Shown here piece after piece: positions 8,483 to 16,933 of a stretch of 64,000 bases of DNA. Below the pieces are notes generated by a model. That model had not been told where the DNA came from and ran no database searches. It was given only the letters and a program-made list of their open reading frames with translations. Positions within the stretch are counted from its first letter, which is position 1. Each line of letters begins with the position of its first letter. Source of the stretch: Porphyromonas sp. GTDB taxonomy: Bacteria > Bacteroidota > Bacteroidia > Bacteroidales > Porphyromonadaceae. The position numbers and the translations under genes are program-made. Location: positions 1-64,000 of the forward strand of contig JASBZK010000006.1 in NCBI GenBank assembly GCA_029983505.1, given 5' to 3'.

Positions 8483-9277
8483 TTAGTCGATGGCACCCCG
8501 GACGATACCCCTGTTGGACGTGCGGATGAAGTTGAGGATGAGGTCCCGCTCTTCGGAGGGCTCATTCTCTTCCTCCACGACGCGAATGGCATCGGAGATG
8601 TTCAGACCACTGTTGTAGACCTTGCGGAAAATGTCGTTAATCGTAAATATCTGGTCGTTGGTGAATTTTCGCCTCCTAAGACCGACGATATTTATGCCGC
8701 AATACGCTGCGGGATCCCGCCCAATGAGCGTGTACGGAGGCACGTCTTTCGTGATGCGGCTGCCCCCCTGGACCATACAGTGCGCGCCTACGCGGACGAA
8801 CTGATGCACCAAGGTGCCGCCACTCATAATGGCCCAGTCGAAGACTTCCACTTCTCCAGCCACCTGACAGGCGTTTCCGAGAATGATGTGGTCGTGAAAA
8901 ACGCAGTCATGGGCGATGTGCGCATAAGCCATCACGAGGCAGTCCGAGCCGACGATGGTCTGCCCCTTTGAGGCCGTCCCCCGGCTGACCGTGGCGCATT
9001 CGCGGATCACGGTGCGGTCTCCGATTGTGAGTATGGTGTCCTCTCCTTTGAACTTCAGATCCTGTGGCGTGCACGCGATTACGGCGTGGGGATGGATCTC
9101 GCATTCGGAGCCTATCCTTGCTCCGCTGCGGATGACCGCCCCGCTGCGGATTATCGTGCCGTCGCCTATTTCTACGTTATCGTCGATGACCGCAAAGGGC
9201 TCTACGACAACACCGGAGCCAAGTTTGGCACCCGGATTCACCCCCGCTAATGGGCTGATGAGGTTTTCTTGAGACAT
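8483..9277 (-). CDS. lpxA: UDP-N-acetylglucosamine O-acyltransferase LpxA
   Basis: This 264-residue enzyme carries out the first step of lipid A synthesis, moving a 3-hydroxyacyl chain from ACP to UDP-GlcNAc. The left-handed beta-helix is visible as hexapeptide repeats (VEIGDGTIIRSGAVIRSGARIG). The catalytic His is in AYAHIAHDC, and the C-terminal helices begin at LRRRKFTNDQI. The ATG at 9277 fits the usual 262-residue length; a TTG 12 nt upstream is less likely. It follows lpxC/fabZ by 20 nt in a lipid A operon. Confidence 0.97.
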   Translation of the reverse strand: MSQENLISPLAGVNPGAKLGSGVVVEPFAVIDDNVEIGDGTIIRSGAVIRSGARIGSECEIHPHAVIACTPQDLKFKGEDTILTIGDRTVIRECATVSRGTASKGQTIVGSDCLVMAYAHIAHDCVFHDHIILGNACQVAGEVEVFDWAIMSGGTLVHQFVRVGAHCMVQGGSRITKDVPPYTLIGRDPAAYCGINIVGLRRRKFTNDQIFTINDIFRKVYNSGLNISDAIRVVEEENEPSEERDLILNFIRTSNRGIVRGAID

Positions 9278-9297
9278 AATTTTCTTCAATAAGGGAG

Positions 9298-10689
9298 TTA
9301 GTCCGAGACGACAATCTGTGCCAAAAGATCGGTCTCAAAGACAAGCTTATTTCCCACGAAACCCACCCCTCTGATACTTGCGGTGTTGCGCCTGATGGGA
9401 CTTGTGAGTCTTATCTTGAAGATAACCGAGTCTCCGGGACAGACTTTGTGCCTGAAGCGGGCATTCTCCACCTTCATCAAGTATGTGGAGTAGGTCTTTT
9501 CGGACTCCTTGTTTTGACTGATGACCATAATGCCCGCGATCTGTGCCGCGGCTTCGATGAGGAAGACGCCCGGGACGACCGGCTCATCGGGGAAGTGCCC
9601 TTGGAAATAGGGTTCTCCGATCGAGTAGTTCTTGACCCCGACGATAGATCCGGGACCGAGTTCGATGACTTTGTCGACAAAGAGCATCGGGAAACGATGG
9701 GGTAAGAGCTTTTTGATCTGCGTGACGTCCAAGACCGGCGTGGCATTGGGGTCGTATATGGGCGCCCGTTCCTGGTTCAGGACGATGTCCTTGCGGATCA
9801 TCTTCGTGAGCTTGCTATTGATCGAGTGACCTGGGCACGTCGCTATCACGTGACCTCTGAGACGGCAGCCGATAAGCGCGAGGTCTCCGATGAGGTCGAG
9901 CAGTTTGTGCCGGGCAGGCTCATTGGGGTAGGCGAGCGGGCGGTGGTTGAGGTACCCGAGCTCTTCCACGTCCGGTACGGGCGATACGCCAAGCGAGTCG
10001 GCAAGCGTCCGGAGCTGCTCCTGCGGTATCTTACGATCGTAGATGACGATGGCGTTGTCGAGGTCACCCCCTTTGATGAGATCCTGCTCCAGAAGCTTCT
10101 CTATCTCGCGGACGAAGACAAACGTGCGTGCCGACGATATCTCCGACGCAAAGTCGTCCGTGTCTTCAAGCGTGGCGTATTGGTTGCTGAGGATGGGAGA
10201 GTCGAAGGAGATGAGGACATTGGCATTAAACTTGTCATCCGGCAGCACGGTGATTTTTGCGCCGGTTACGGGGTCGCTTACTTCGATGCGCTTGGTGACG
10301 ATGTACTCGTCCCTCGGGTGAGATTGGGAGACGATGCCCACTTCACGGATTTTCTCTACATACGCTTTGGCACTTCCGTCGAGTATGGGAAACTCCGGTG
10401 CGTCGACCTCTATGTGGCAGTTATCCACCCCCATACCGTAGAGCGCCGCCATAGCGTGCTCGATGGTCGAGACGACCATATCTTTATTGGAGAGGACTGT
10501 GCCTCGCTCCGTCTTCGTGATATTCTCCGCGAGGGCTCTGATGGTCGGTTTCCCGGGGAGATCCACGCGGGATATGCGTATGCCGTAGTCATCGTCCGCG
10601 GGCAAAAATTTGATCAGTATGTTCAGGCCGGTGTGGAGGCCTTTGCCGCCGAGCTCAAACGGGGCGGCAAGTGTCTGCTGTTTGGTCAT
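9298..10689 (-). CDS. lpxC/fabZ: Fused LpxC deacetylase / FabZ 3-hydroxyacyl-ACP dehydratase
   Basis: This 463-residue protein joins two enzymes, a fusion characteristic of Bacteroidetes. Residues 1-300 are LpxC, the zinc deacetylase that commits UDP-3-O-acyl-GlcNAc to lipid A, with metal ligands in STIEHAMAAL and HKLLDLIGD. Residues about 315-463 are FabZ, which dehydrates 3-hydroxyacyl-ACP, with the catalytic His in LPHRFPMLFVDK and the Glu in FLIEAAAQ. Keeping both on one chain may balance lipid A against phospholipid synthesis. Its ATG overlaps the lpxD stop by 4 nt. Confidence 0.97.
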   Translation of the reverse strand: MTKQQTLAAPFELGGKGLHTGLNILIKFLPADDDYGIRISRVDLPGKPTIRALAENITKTERGTVLSNKDMVVSTIEHAMAALYGMGVDNCHIEVDAPEFPILDGSAKAYVEKIREVGIVSQSHPRDEYIVTKRIEVSDPVTGAKITVLPDDKFNANVLISFDSPILSNQYATLEDTDDFASEISSARTFVFVREIEKLLEQDLIKGGDLDNAIVIYDRKIPQEQLRTLADSLGVSPVPDVEELGYLNHRPLAYPNEPARHKLLDLIGDLALIGCRLRGHVIATCPGHSINSKLTKMIRKDIVLNQERAPIYDPNATPVLDVTQIKKLLPHRFPMLFVDKVIELGPGSIVGVKNYSIGEPYFQGHFPDEPVVPGVFLIEAAAQIAGIMVISQNKESEKTYSTYLMKVENARFRHKVCPGDSVIFKIRLTSPIRRNTASIRGVGFVGNKLVFETDLLAQIVVSD

Positions 10690-11759
10690 TGGGTGGTCCC
10701 TTTCTTCAAGAGTTCAAGCTCTTTCTTTAGTGCCTCTAATTCTTGTCTCAAGTTATAGAGCTCCTTGTCCATCTCGGGGAGATGCGGAAAAATGGCTGAA
10801 GATTTCATTGCCGTCATGTGCGGATAGGCTGGGTATCCGAAGTAGGTGCCGCCTTCTTTCTTGATATTGGCCAAGACACCCGTTTTTGCTGCAAGGGTGA
10901 CGCGATCGGCTATGGAGAGATGTCCTGCCACGCCTACCTGTCCCGCCAAGACGTCCCACGAGCCGAGTTTGGTGGAGCCGGCTATACCGGTCTGCGCAGA
11001 GATGACGGTATGGGCGCCGGTCTCTGTATTGTGTGCGAGCTGGACGAGGTTGTCTACCTTTGCCCCTTTCCGGACGATGGTCGCATCGATGGCGGCCCGG
11101 TCGATGCAGGTATTTGCGCCTATCTCCACGTCGTCTTCGATGAGGACATTTCCCATCTGGGGTATCTTCTCGTACCCCTGCTCTGTGGGGGCAAAGCCGA
11201 AGCCATCTGCGCCAATCACTGCCCCGGAGTGTATGATGCAGCGTGCGCCGATCTCGGTGTTGTCGCTGATGACGGCCTGCTGATAGATCTTGGTCTTCGT
11301 ACCGATTTCGCAGTTCTTGCCTACGAAAGCCTGCGGCAAAACCTTTACGCCCGAAGCCAATTTCGTGCCCGCACCGACGTAGGCAAAGGGTCCAACGTAG
11401 ACATCGGGCGCCAGCTCTGCGGTGTCGTCCACAAAAGCCAAAGGAGAGACCCCGGTATCCGAGGGCGAAGTCTCTTTGAGCATCCGGACGAGCCGGTTAA
11501 GTGCCGTATAGGGGTCGTCCACCCGTATCAGGGTGCTGCGTACTTCGCTTTTCGGCTCGAAATCTTTCCGCACAAGTACTGCGTCAGCTCCCGTGGTGTA
11601 GAGAAAATCTTCGTACCGTGCGTTGCCGACGAATGAGAGGTCTCCTTTCTCGCCTTTTTCGATACTTGAAAATCCCGAAAGCAGTACCTCTCCGTCGCCT
11701 TCTACGGCTCCGCCGAGGAGTTCGGCCACTTGGTTTGCGGATAAGGTCGGGGTCTTCAT
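10686..11759 (-). CDS. lpxD: UDP-3-O-acylglucosamine N-acyltransferase LpxD
   Basis: This 357-residue enzyme adds the second (N-linked) acyl chain in lipid A synthesis. It has the N-terminal uridine-binding domain (LLGGAVEGDGEVLLSGFSSIE, GDLSFVGN), then a long hexapeptide beta-helix (about 105-310) with NLVQLAHNTETG holding the catalytic His, and a C-terminal coiled helix rich in Leu, Glu and Lys. It overlaps lpxC/fabZ downstream and pyrF upstream by 4 nt each (ATGA), so pyrF-lpxD-lpxC/fabZ-lpxA form one tight operon. Confidence 0.96.
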   Translation of the reverse strand: MKTPTLSANQVAELLGGAVEGDGEVLLSGFSSIEKGEKGDLSFVGNARYEDFLYTTGADAVLVRKDFEPKSEVRSTLIRVDDPYTALNRLVRMLKETSPSDTGVSPLAFVDDTAELAPDVYVGPFAYVGAGTKLASGVKVLPQAFVGKNCEIGTKTKIYQQAVISDNTEIGARCIIHSGAVIGADGFGFAPTEQGYEKIPQMGNVLIEDDVEIGANTCIDRAAIDATIVRKGAKVDNLVQLAHNTETGAHTVISAQTGIAGSTKLGSWDVLAGQVGVAGHLSIADRVTLAAKTGVLANIKKEGGTYFGYPAYPHMTAMKSSAIFPHLPEMDKELYNLRQELEALKKELELLKKGTTQ

Positions 11760-12583
11760 GCTTTTGCGTATTTGTCCAAAAGGGTTGACATCTGAGTTTG
11801 CAGTTCCTTTGCCGCTTCGCCTGCTTTTTCGGCAAAGTCTGCCCCATGGCTCGCAAAGATGATGCCTCGTGACGAATTGACCAAAAGACCGCAGTCGCGA
11901 TTCATCCCGTGCTTAGACACTTCTTCGAGGCTGCCACCTTGCGCGCCGACGCCGGGCACCAGTAGGAAATGCTCCGGGACAATGGCATGGATGCGCTCGA
12001 AGTATTCGGGGTGCGTGGCGCCTGCCACGTACATCATATTCTCCTCACTCCCCCACTTTTTGCTCGTCTCGAGTACTTCTTCAAATAGTTCTCTCTCTCC
12101 CACGCGCAGGTGCTGAAAGTCCTCCGAGCCACCGTTGGAGGTGAGGGCGAGGAGTGCCACCCACTTGCCGTCGTACTTAAGGAAAGGAGAGACGCTGTCG
12201 CTTCCCATATACGGCGCCACCGTGAGTACGTCTGCATCCAGTTCCTCAAAAGCCGACCGGGCGTAGAGGGCGGATGTATTGCCGATGTCGCCCCTTTTTG
12301 CATCAAGGATCACGAGGATGTCCGGGTAACTTGCCCTAATGTAACGGATGGTCTCCTCCAAGGCTTTGACACCCTTCCACCCGAGTGCTTCGTAAAAAGC
12401 GGCGTTGGGCTTAAAGGCTACTGCATACGGGGCAGTTGCGTCGATGATGGCTCTATTGAATGAAAGCACCCCTTCTGCGTCCGGTGTAAATTGTGCCGGA
12501 AGCTTCTTGGGGTCGCTGTCAAGCCCTACGCAGAGGAATGAACGCTTGGAGCGAATATGGCGGATGAGTTCTTGTTTATTCAT
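11756..12583 (-). CDS. pyrF: Orotidine 5'-phosphate decarboxylase
   Basis: This 275-residue enzyme converts OMP to UMP in pyrimidine synthesis and belongs to the longer type-2 group. Seen are the N-terminal FLCVGLDSDPKKLP, FKPNAAFYEALG, the catalytic DAKRGDIGNT (Asp-x-Lys-Arg-x-Asp), and LVPGVGAQGG near the phosphate site. It heads the operon with lpxD, lpxC/fabZ and lpxA; UMP feeds the UDP-sugars that LpxA uses, which fits the pairing. A TACCTTTG box lies about 65 nt upstream. Confidence 0.96.
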   Translation of the reverse strand: MNKQELIRHIRSKRSFLCVGLDSDPKKLPAQFTPDAEGVLSFNRAIIDATAPYAVAFKPNAAFYEALGWKGVKALEETIRYIRASYPDILVILDAKRGDIGNTSALYARSAFEELDADVLTVAPYMGSDSVSPFLKYDGKWVALLALTSNGGSEDFQHLRVGERELFEEVLETSKKWGSEENMMYVAGATHPEYFERIHAIVPEHFLLVPGVGAQGGSLEEVSKHGMNRDCGLLVNSSRGIIFASHGADFAEKAGEAAKELQTQMSTLLDKYAKA

Positions 12584-12647
12584 AAACTGACGGTATAATG
12601 AGATTTTTGATTAAAATCCCGTAAGAGGTGCAGGCACCCTATCTTCG

Positions 12648-12655
12648 CAAAGGTA
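12648..12655 (-). promoter_or_regulatory. -7 promoter box for pyrF-lpxD-lpxC/fabZ-lpxA
   Basis: TACCTTTG on the minus strand matches TAnnTTTG and lies 64 nt before the pyrF start. A clear -33 TTTG is not seen at the usual spacing. A MITE copy begins 36 nt further upstream. Confidence 0.6.
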
Positions 12656-12691
12656 CATTATTCCCCTTAAATTTACCTCATCTAAAAGAGT

Positions 12692-12773
12692 GAGACCTTT
12701 ACACGGAGGTCTCCGGATGCGAAAGACTCTTTTTGTGGAGGACTTTGCAGATGAGGTGCTATGCAAAGGTCTC
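12692..12773 (+). mobile_element. MITE-like element, short copy B3 (82 bp)
   Basis: Ends are GAGACCTTTA (12692-12701) and CAAAGGTCTC (12764-12773), and both sides carry the direct repeat AGAGT (12687-12691 and 12774-12778). The inside joins GGACTTTGCAGA directly to GATGAGGTGCTATGC, two blocks that are about 100 nt apart in copy B1. It therefore looks like an internally deleted derivative that could still move. It lies between pyrF and tRNA-Gly. Confidence 0.8.
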
Positions 12774-12839
12774 AGAGTACAAGAGAAAAACACTCGCGAT
12801 ACACCGTGATGCATCGCGAGCGTTGGAATTGATTTCCGG

Positions 12840-12912
12840 AGCGGTAAGCGGGGGTCGAACCCGTGACCTTCGGCTTGGGAAGCCGACGCTCTACCAACTG
12901 AGCTATTACCGC
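12840..12912 (-). tRNA. tRNA-Gly (anticodon CCC)
   Basis: The minus strand folds as a 73-nt cloverleaf: acceptor GCGGTAA/TTACCGC, D-arm GCTC/GAGC, anticodon stem TCGGC/GCCGA around the loop TTCCCAA, and a T-arm with TTCGA. The 7-nt loop places CCC at positions 34-36, which reads GGG (Gly). The 3' CCA is not encoded. The first T-stem pair appears as an A-C mismatch. Confidence 0.92.
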
Positions 12913-12995
12913 GCATAGACATCGATCTCCCGATCGTGTGGCAAAGATACGCATTTCCTCCGATATTTCCGCTCACTCATCCATCCAAAGGTTTT

Positions 12996-13051
12996 GGTAC
13001 GTACCTTTTCCCTTTCTATGTCCGTACCTTTTATCCGTTTTGGTCTGTGTC
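12996..13051. repeat. Cluster 4 of the decamer repeat
   Basis: Copies are GGTACGTACC 12996-13005, TGTCCGTACC 13019-13028 and GGTCTGTGTC 13042-13051, spaced 23 nt start to start and separated by T-rich runs. The cluster lies downstream of the DUF4251 gene and its terminator and upstream of the tRNA. Confidence 0.8.
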
Positions 13052-13081
13052 TCGTCTTCTTCTATGTCTGTGCAAAAAGTG

Positions 13082-13124
13082 GTCGGCAGTCTTATCGGAT
13101 TTTTGGTCCGATAAAACTGCCGAC
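13082..13124 (-). terminator. Terminator of the dpp5-tricorn-DUF4251 operon
   Basis: A stem pairs GTCGGCAGT and TTATCGGA with their complements (13082-13124), with one facing mismatch and a 7-nt loop. On the minus strand it is followed by CACTTTTTGC. It begins 24 nt after the DUF4251 stop. Confidence 0.8.
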
Positions 13125-13147
13125 TGTCGGTTGCAGGGATATCCCGG

Positions 13148-13654
13148 TTATTTGTGTCCGGGGAGGGTGATGATGCCCCGATAAGTAAGAGACTCGGTAT
13201 CCGTCGAGAGCATCGTGACGGTCGCGCTGCCGTTGGTGAAGGCATTGATGTAGAGCGTGATCGTGTTTTGGGGCTCTTTGCGGGTCACAAGCTCGATGAC
13301 GGCTTCTCCGGGGTGTGTCCCGCCCTTTACGTCATACGAAACAATGGGCGCTTCAAAGTTCAGCGGCCCTTTGTTGTCCCCGTACAACGGTGCACGGTGG
13401 CTGACACCGAAGAAAGGAAGGTAACTCACCAAGGAGTCTCCTTTGACCTGAAAGCCAAAACCGTAGGCGTTGAAGCTTGAGGGAACATAAGGCCCGGAGA
13501 CGTGTTGGAGCTCGAAGTTCCAGTCGTTTCCTTTTAGGTAAGCGACCAAATCCTCCCGGCTCTCAAACTTATGTCCGGGGACATATTCTTTGGAAAGAAT
13601 GCCACATCCGGAAAGTAGAACCAAGGACAGCAAAAACGGAAGAAACTTTTTCAT
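13148..13654 (-). CDS. DUF4251 lipoprotein
   Basis: This 168-residue protein has a lipoprotein signal ending LLSGC (Cys about 17) and a DUF4251-type body with VKGDSLVSYLPFFG, GPLNFEAPIVSYDV and a C-terminal beta-rich region (ITLYINAFTNGSATVTMLS). The family is found in Bacteroidetes and has no known role. It lies 26 nt after the tricorn-like protease gene and before a terminator, so it is the last gene of that operon and is probably anchored in the periplasm or outer membrane. Confidence 0.85.
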   Translation of the reverse strand: MKKFLPFLLSLVLLSGCGILSKEYVPGHKFESREDLVAYLKGNDWNFELQHVSGPYVPSSFNAYGFGFQVKGDSLVSYLPFFGVSHRAPLYGDNKGPLNFEAPIVSYDVKGGTHPGEAVIELVTRKEPQNTITLYINAFTNGSATVTMLSTDTESLTYRGIITLPGHK

Positions 13655-13680
13655 AGAGCTTGTTGTGTGGTCTAAAACAG

Positions 13681-16600
13681 TTACTTGATCTCTTGACGGA
13701 GAACCTCTACGGCTTTTTCGATCTGAGTGTCGGTGCCGGAGAGTGCTTTATTGAAGTCGAGGCGTACCACGACATCGGGATTCATCTGGTGATTTTCGAG
13801 ATAATAACCTTCTGCCGTCTTGTAGCCGACAGCCGGGATGCCGAAGTACAGGGACGGGTCTTGGAGCGTGACCCAGTTCACGCTTGTCATAGTCCCTGCA
13901 ACAGGCATACCCACAACCTTTCCCAGCTCCTGGTGCTGGTAAACCCAGGGCGTGCCGTGGGCGTTGGAGTAATCCGCTTCGCAAGTGACCATTACGCTCG
14001 GCTTCGTCCAACGGCGGGAAGGCATATCGCAATAGTATTTGCCCCTAATCTCTTGGGTGAGGTATTTCTCTCCCGAGAAGAGTACTTCGATGTCTTCGTG
14101 AAGACGACCTCCGCCGTTATAGCGCACGTCGATCACGATGCCGTCGCACTGATAGTACTTGCCGAGGGCTTTGGCATAGACTCTGCGGAAACTTTCGTCA
14201 TCCATAGAGGCGATGTGTACGTATCCGAGACGACCGCCGGAGAGCTCTTCGACTTCTTTCTCGCGCGCTGCGACCCAGCGGTCGTAGAGGAGACTATTCA
14301 GGCGTCCCGCGGAAATGGGCTTGATGACTTCGTCCCACTCGTTGCCGTCCTGGCTTCGGAAAGAGACGAGTACCTGCTTACCGGCTTTGCCTTCGAGGAG
14401 CGGGAAGTAATCTGTTTCTGCCGTGATTTTCGTCCCGTCGATGGCGGTGAGATAGTCTCCGGCTTTTACCTTCGAGGAGTAGAGGTCAAAAGGACCGCCC
14501 ACTACGACCTCCTGCACAAGGAGACCCTTGTCGGAGGGACGTGTCAGGTCGAGGAAAAGTCCGAGCTCAGCCGTCTGAGGGGCACTGCTTCCACTGCGGT
14601 AGCCGGATCCGGTGTGGGAGACATTGAGCTCACCGAGTAGCTCGGAGAGCATTTCGGAGAAGTCGTAGTTGTTATTGATATAGGGGAGGAATTTCCGGTA
14701 GTGATCCGTAAGCTTGGCCCAGTCTACTCCGTGCATATCTTTCACGTAGAAGCGGGCAGCCTCTTCGAGCTCCACGTAGTCTAACATCGCTTCCCTCTCC
14801 TTACCTTTATCGAGACTGTACTCGGCGGCGTAGGCGATGGGGGTGATTTTGCCGGAAGAGAGATCCAGTTTCTTCATATCGCTTCCGCTGATGAGGAAAA
14901 GGGTCTTTCCTTCCTTGTCCGGAGTCATCGAGTAGTAGTCTCCGTCCATCTTATTGATGAGCTTGGCGTGACCTTCCCTCAGGTCTTTTTCCCAAAGGTC
15001 GTACCCACCTTCAAAAGCCGCCATATAGTAGAGCTTTTTGCCATCCGGAGTGATATAGGCATCGCCGAGATCCGAGGATGCAGGCGTGAGGCGCATAATG
15101 CGGCTCTCGATATTTGCAAGCTCCACGCGTATGGGCTTGTCCGTATCTTCGGCTTTCTTTTCGTCCTTGTCTTTGGCTTTTTCCGCCTCCTTTTTGGCTG
15201 CCTTTTCTTCCTCGGTGAGGAGTTCGTACTCTTCTTTATTGAGACGGAATTTGTTGTAGGCCTCGCGGTTGAGGAACATAATCATCACGTCGCTCATCGA
15301 TCCCCAGGACGCATGGTTGCGCATACCGTACTGCTCGGAGGAGTAGATGATCGCGTCGCCGCCCATGACGAACCGCGGATTCATCGCGAAGTAACCCGTA
15401 TTCGTGAGGTTGTGAAGCTCGCCGTGTGTCTTAGTCGCATCGACGAGAACCACGTCGGCATAGGGCTCGTGGTGGTTGGTCGTGATGTTGAGTGCAAGCC
15501 ACTTGGAGTCGGGTGACCACACAAATGGAATGCTCCCGTCGACTTCGCTCGTGACGGATCCGTCGGTGACTTCGTGCAGTTCGCGCGTCTTGATGTTGTA
15601 GACGGCTATTTTCTGACGGTCGAGCACAAAAGCCACGTCCGCTCCGTTTGGCGCGAAGTCGGGGTTCATCTTTTCGCCTGGGATATCCGGGATGAGCTTT
15701 TCTTCCTTGATCAGAGTGGCGTTTGGGAAGGCCTTTTCTCCCGCCCGTTCTATGGTCGCGATATAGAGGTCGCTCCGACCGTCGCGGCGCGAAGCATAGA
15801 CGAGACTGCGACCGTCACTCCCGAAGGAGACGGAGCTTTCTTCCGCAGGTGTATTGGTAATCCTTTTGGTCGTCCGGTAGTCGGAGCTCGTGACGAAGAC
15901 CTCGCCACCGGTGATGAAAGCGATCTGCTTGCCATCGGGAGAGACAGAGGCACCTCTGATCCTGCCCCTCGTCGTCGTTACGAGTGTCGGCATCCCGGGT
16001 CCCAGGTCGTTTCGGACGGAGATGTCCACTTTCTCTGCTTTCCCTCCCGGTGTGAGTGTGTAGATCTCGCCATCATAACCGAATGCGAGCTTCCTGGTGC
16101 GTGACACTGAGAGAAAGCGTACCGGATGGTCCGGAAAGTCCGTGAGCCGGACTATTTTCTCGGGGTTGGAGAGGTCGGCTTCGTACACGTTGAAATTGCC
16201 ACTCCGCTCGCTGAGGAAGTAAAACTTGTCTCCCGTGGGCGCGAGGACCGGATTACGGTCTTCACCCTCCCACATCACGAGCGGGGCGTACTTTTTCTCC
16301 TTGAAGTCGTAGCGGAAAATGTCCTTGGCGGCTGCACTTATTTGGTGCTTCCTCCAGACATTTTCCATACTCTTCTCGTCCTCGTAGAGCATAAAGTCTC
16401 CACTCTCGGAGAGCGAAGGTGAGGCAAGCGGCGTGCCGAGTACGAGCTCCGTCCTCCCGCCCGCCACGGGTACTCTGTAGAGCTCACTCATGCGCCCCGT
16501 GGGGAAGAGCGCACTTGCCGCGTCGTCCTGTATGTGGGCGATGAAGTAGAGGTACTTCCCGTCCGGGCTGAAATAGGCCGGCGTCTCACTCGCGGAGTGG

Positions 16601-16929
16601 GTGGTTACTCTTCGTGCCACACCTCCATCCGCGTCCATAATATAGATGTCCTTCGAGCCGTAGGTGCGGGTGCTTACGAAAGCCAGCGTCTTACCGTCCG
16701 GTGCCCACATAGGCATCGTGTCGTAGGCTTCGTTTGTGGTGAGCCGAACGGCTCTGCCGCCCGAGGCCGGCACCTTGTATATGTCGCCTTGGAAGGCAAA
16801 GGCGATCTCAGAGCCGTCCGGGGATAAGGCCGGGTAGCGCATCCAGGTGGGATTGTCGTAGTCTCCCTGTGCAAAGACGGTGGCGCCGAGAGCTAAGCCG
16901 AGGCCCAAGGTCAGTATCGTTTTGGTCAT
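13681..16929 (-). CDS. Tricorn-like protease (beta-propeller, PDZ and S41 peptidase domains)
   Basis: This 1082-residue exported protein has a signal peptide ending VFAQ (about 1-21). Many PD40/WD-like propeller repeats follow (LSPDGSEIAFAF, WAPDGKTLAFVS, FSPDGKYLYFI), then a charged Lys/Glu-rich linker near 590. A PDZ domain (about 770-860) leads to a C-terminal S41 peptidase core. The probable nucleophile Ser lies in DYSNAHG and the later Glu in LENHQMNPD. Tricorn proteins degrade oligopeptides that propellers thread to the active site. The gene starts 4 nt after dpp5, so both peptidases are made together. Its position in the cell (periplasm) is inferred from the signal peptide. Confidence 0.9.
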   Translation of the reverse strand: MTKTILTLGLGLALGATVFAQGDYDNPTWMRYPALSPDGSEIAFAFQGDIYKVPASGGRAVRLTTNEAYDTMPMWAPDGKTLAFVSTRTYGSKDIYIMDADGGVARRVTTHSASETPAYFSPDGKYLYFIAHIQDDAASALFPTGRMSELYRVPVAGGRTELVLGTPLASPSLSESGDFMLYEDEKSMENVWRKHQISAAAKDIFRYDFKEKKYAPLVMWEGEDRNPVLAPTGDKFYFLSERSGNFNVYEADLSNPEKIVRLTDFPDHPVRFLSVSRTRKLAFGYDGEIYTLTPGGKAEKVDISVRNDLGPGMPTLVTTTRGRIRGASVSPDGKQIAFITGGEVFVTSSDYRTTKRITNTPAEESSVSFGSDGRSLVYASRRDGRSDLYIATIERAGEKAFPNATLIKEEKLIPDIPGEKMNPDFAPNGADVAFVLDRQKIAVYNIKTRELHEVTDGSVTSEVDGSIPFVWSPDSKWLALNITTNHHEPYADVVLVDATKTHGELHNLTNTGYFAMNPRFVMGGDAIIYSSEQYGMRNHASWGSMSDVMIMFLNREAYNKFRLNKEEYELLTEEEKAAKKEAEKAKDKDEKKAEDTDKPIRVELANIESRIMRLTPASSDLGDAYITPDGKKLYYMAAFEGGYDLWEKDLREGHAKLINKMDGDYYSMTPDKEGKTLFLISGSDMKKLDLSSGKITPIAYAAEYSLDKGKEREAMLDYVELEEAARFYVKDMHGVDWAKLTDHYRKFLPYINNNYDFSEMLSELLGELNVSHTGSGYRSGSSAPQTAELGLFLDLTRPSDKGLLVQEVVVGGPFDLYSSKVKAGDYLTAIDGTKITAETDYFPLLEGKAGKQVLVSFRSQDGNEWDEVIKPISAGRLNSLLYDRWVAAREKEVEELSGGRLGYVHIASMDDESFRRVYAKALGKYYQCDGIVIDVRYNGGGRLHEDIEVLFSGEKYLTQEIRGKYYCDMPSRRWTKPSVMVTCEADYSNAHGTPWVYQHQELGKVVGMPVAGTMTSVNWVTLQDPSLYFGIPAVGYKTAEGYYLENHQMNPDVVVRLDFNKALSGTDTQIEKAVEVLRQEIK

Positions 16930-16933
16930 CGCG

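Noticed and set aside
9826..10758. 310-codon open frame on the + strand opposite lpxC/fabZ
   Set aside because: It is fully antisense to a gene with all expected motifs, has no recognisable domain and no ribosome site. Codon bias of the real gene keeps the opposite frame open.
12611..12976. 121-codon frame across tRNA-Gly and MITE B3
   Set aside because: It reads through a tRNA gene, giving the well-known false peptide (VAQLVERRLPKPKVTGSTP-like) often seen over tRNAs.
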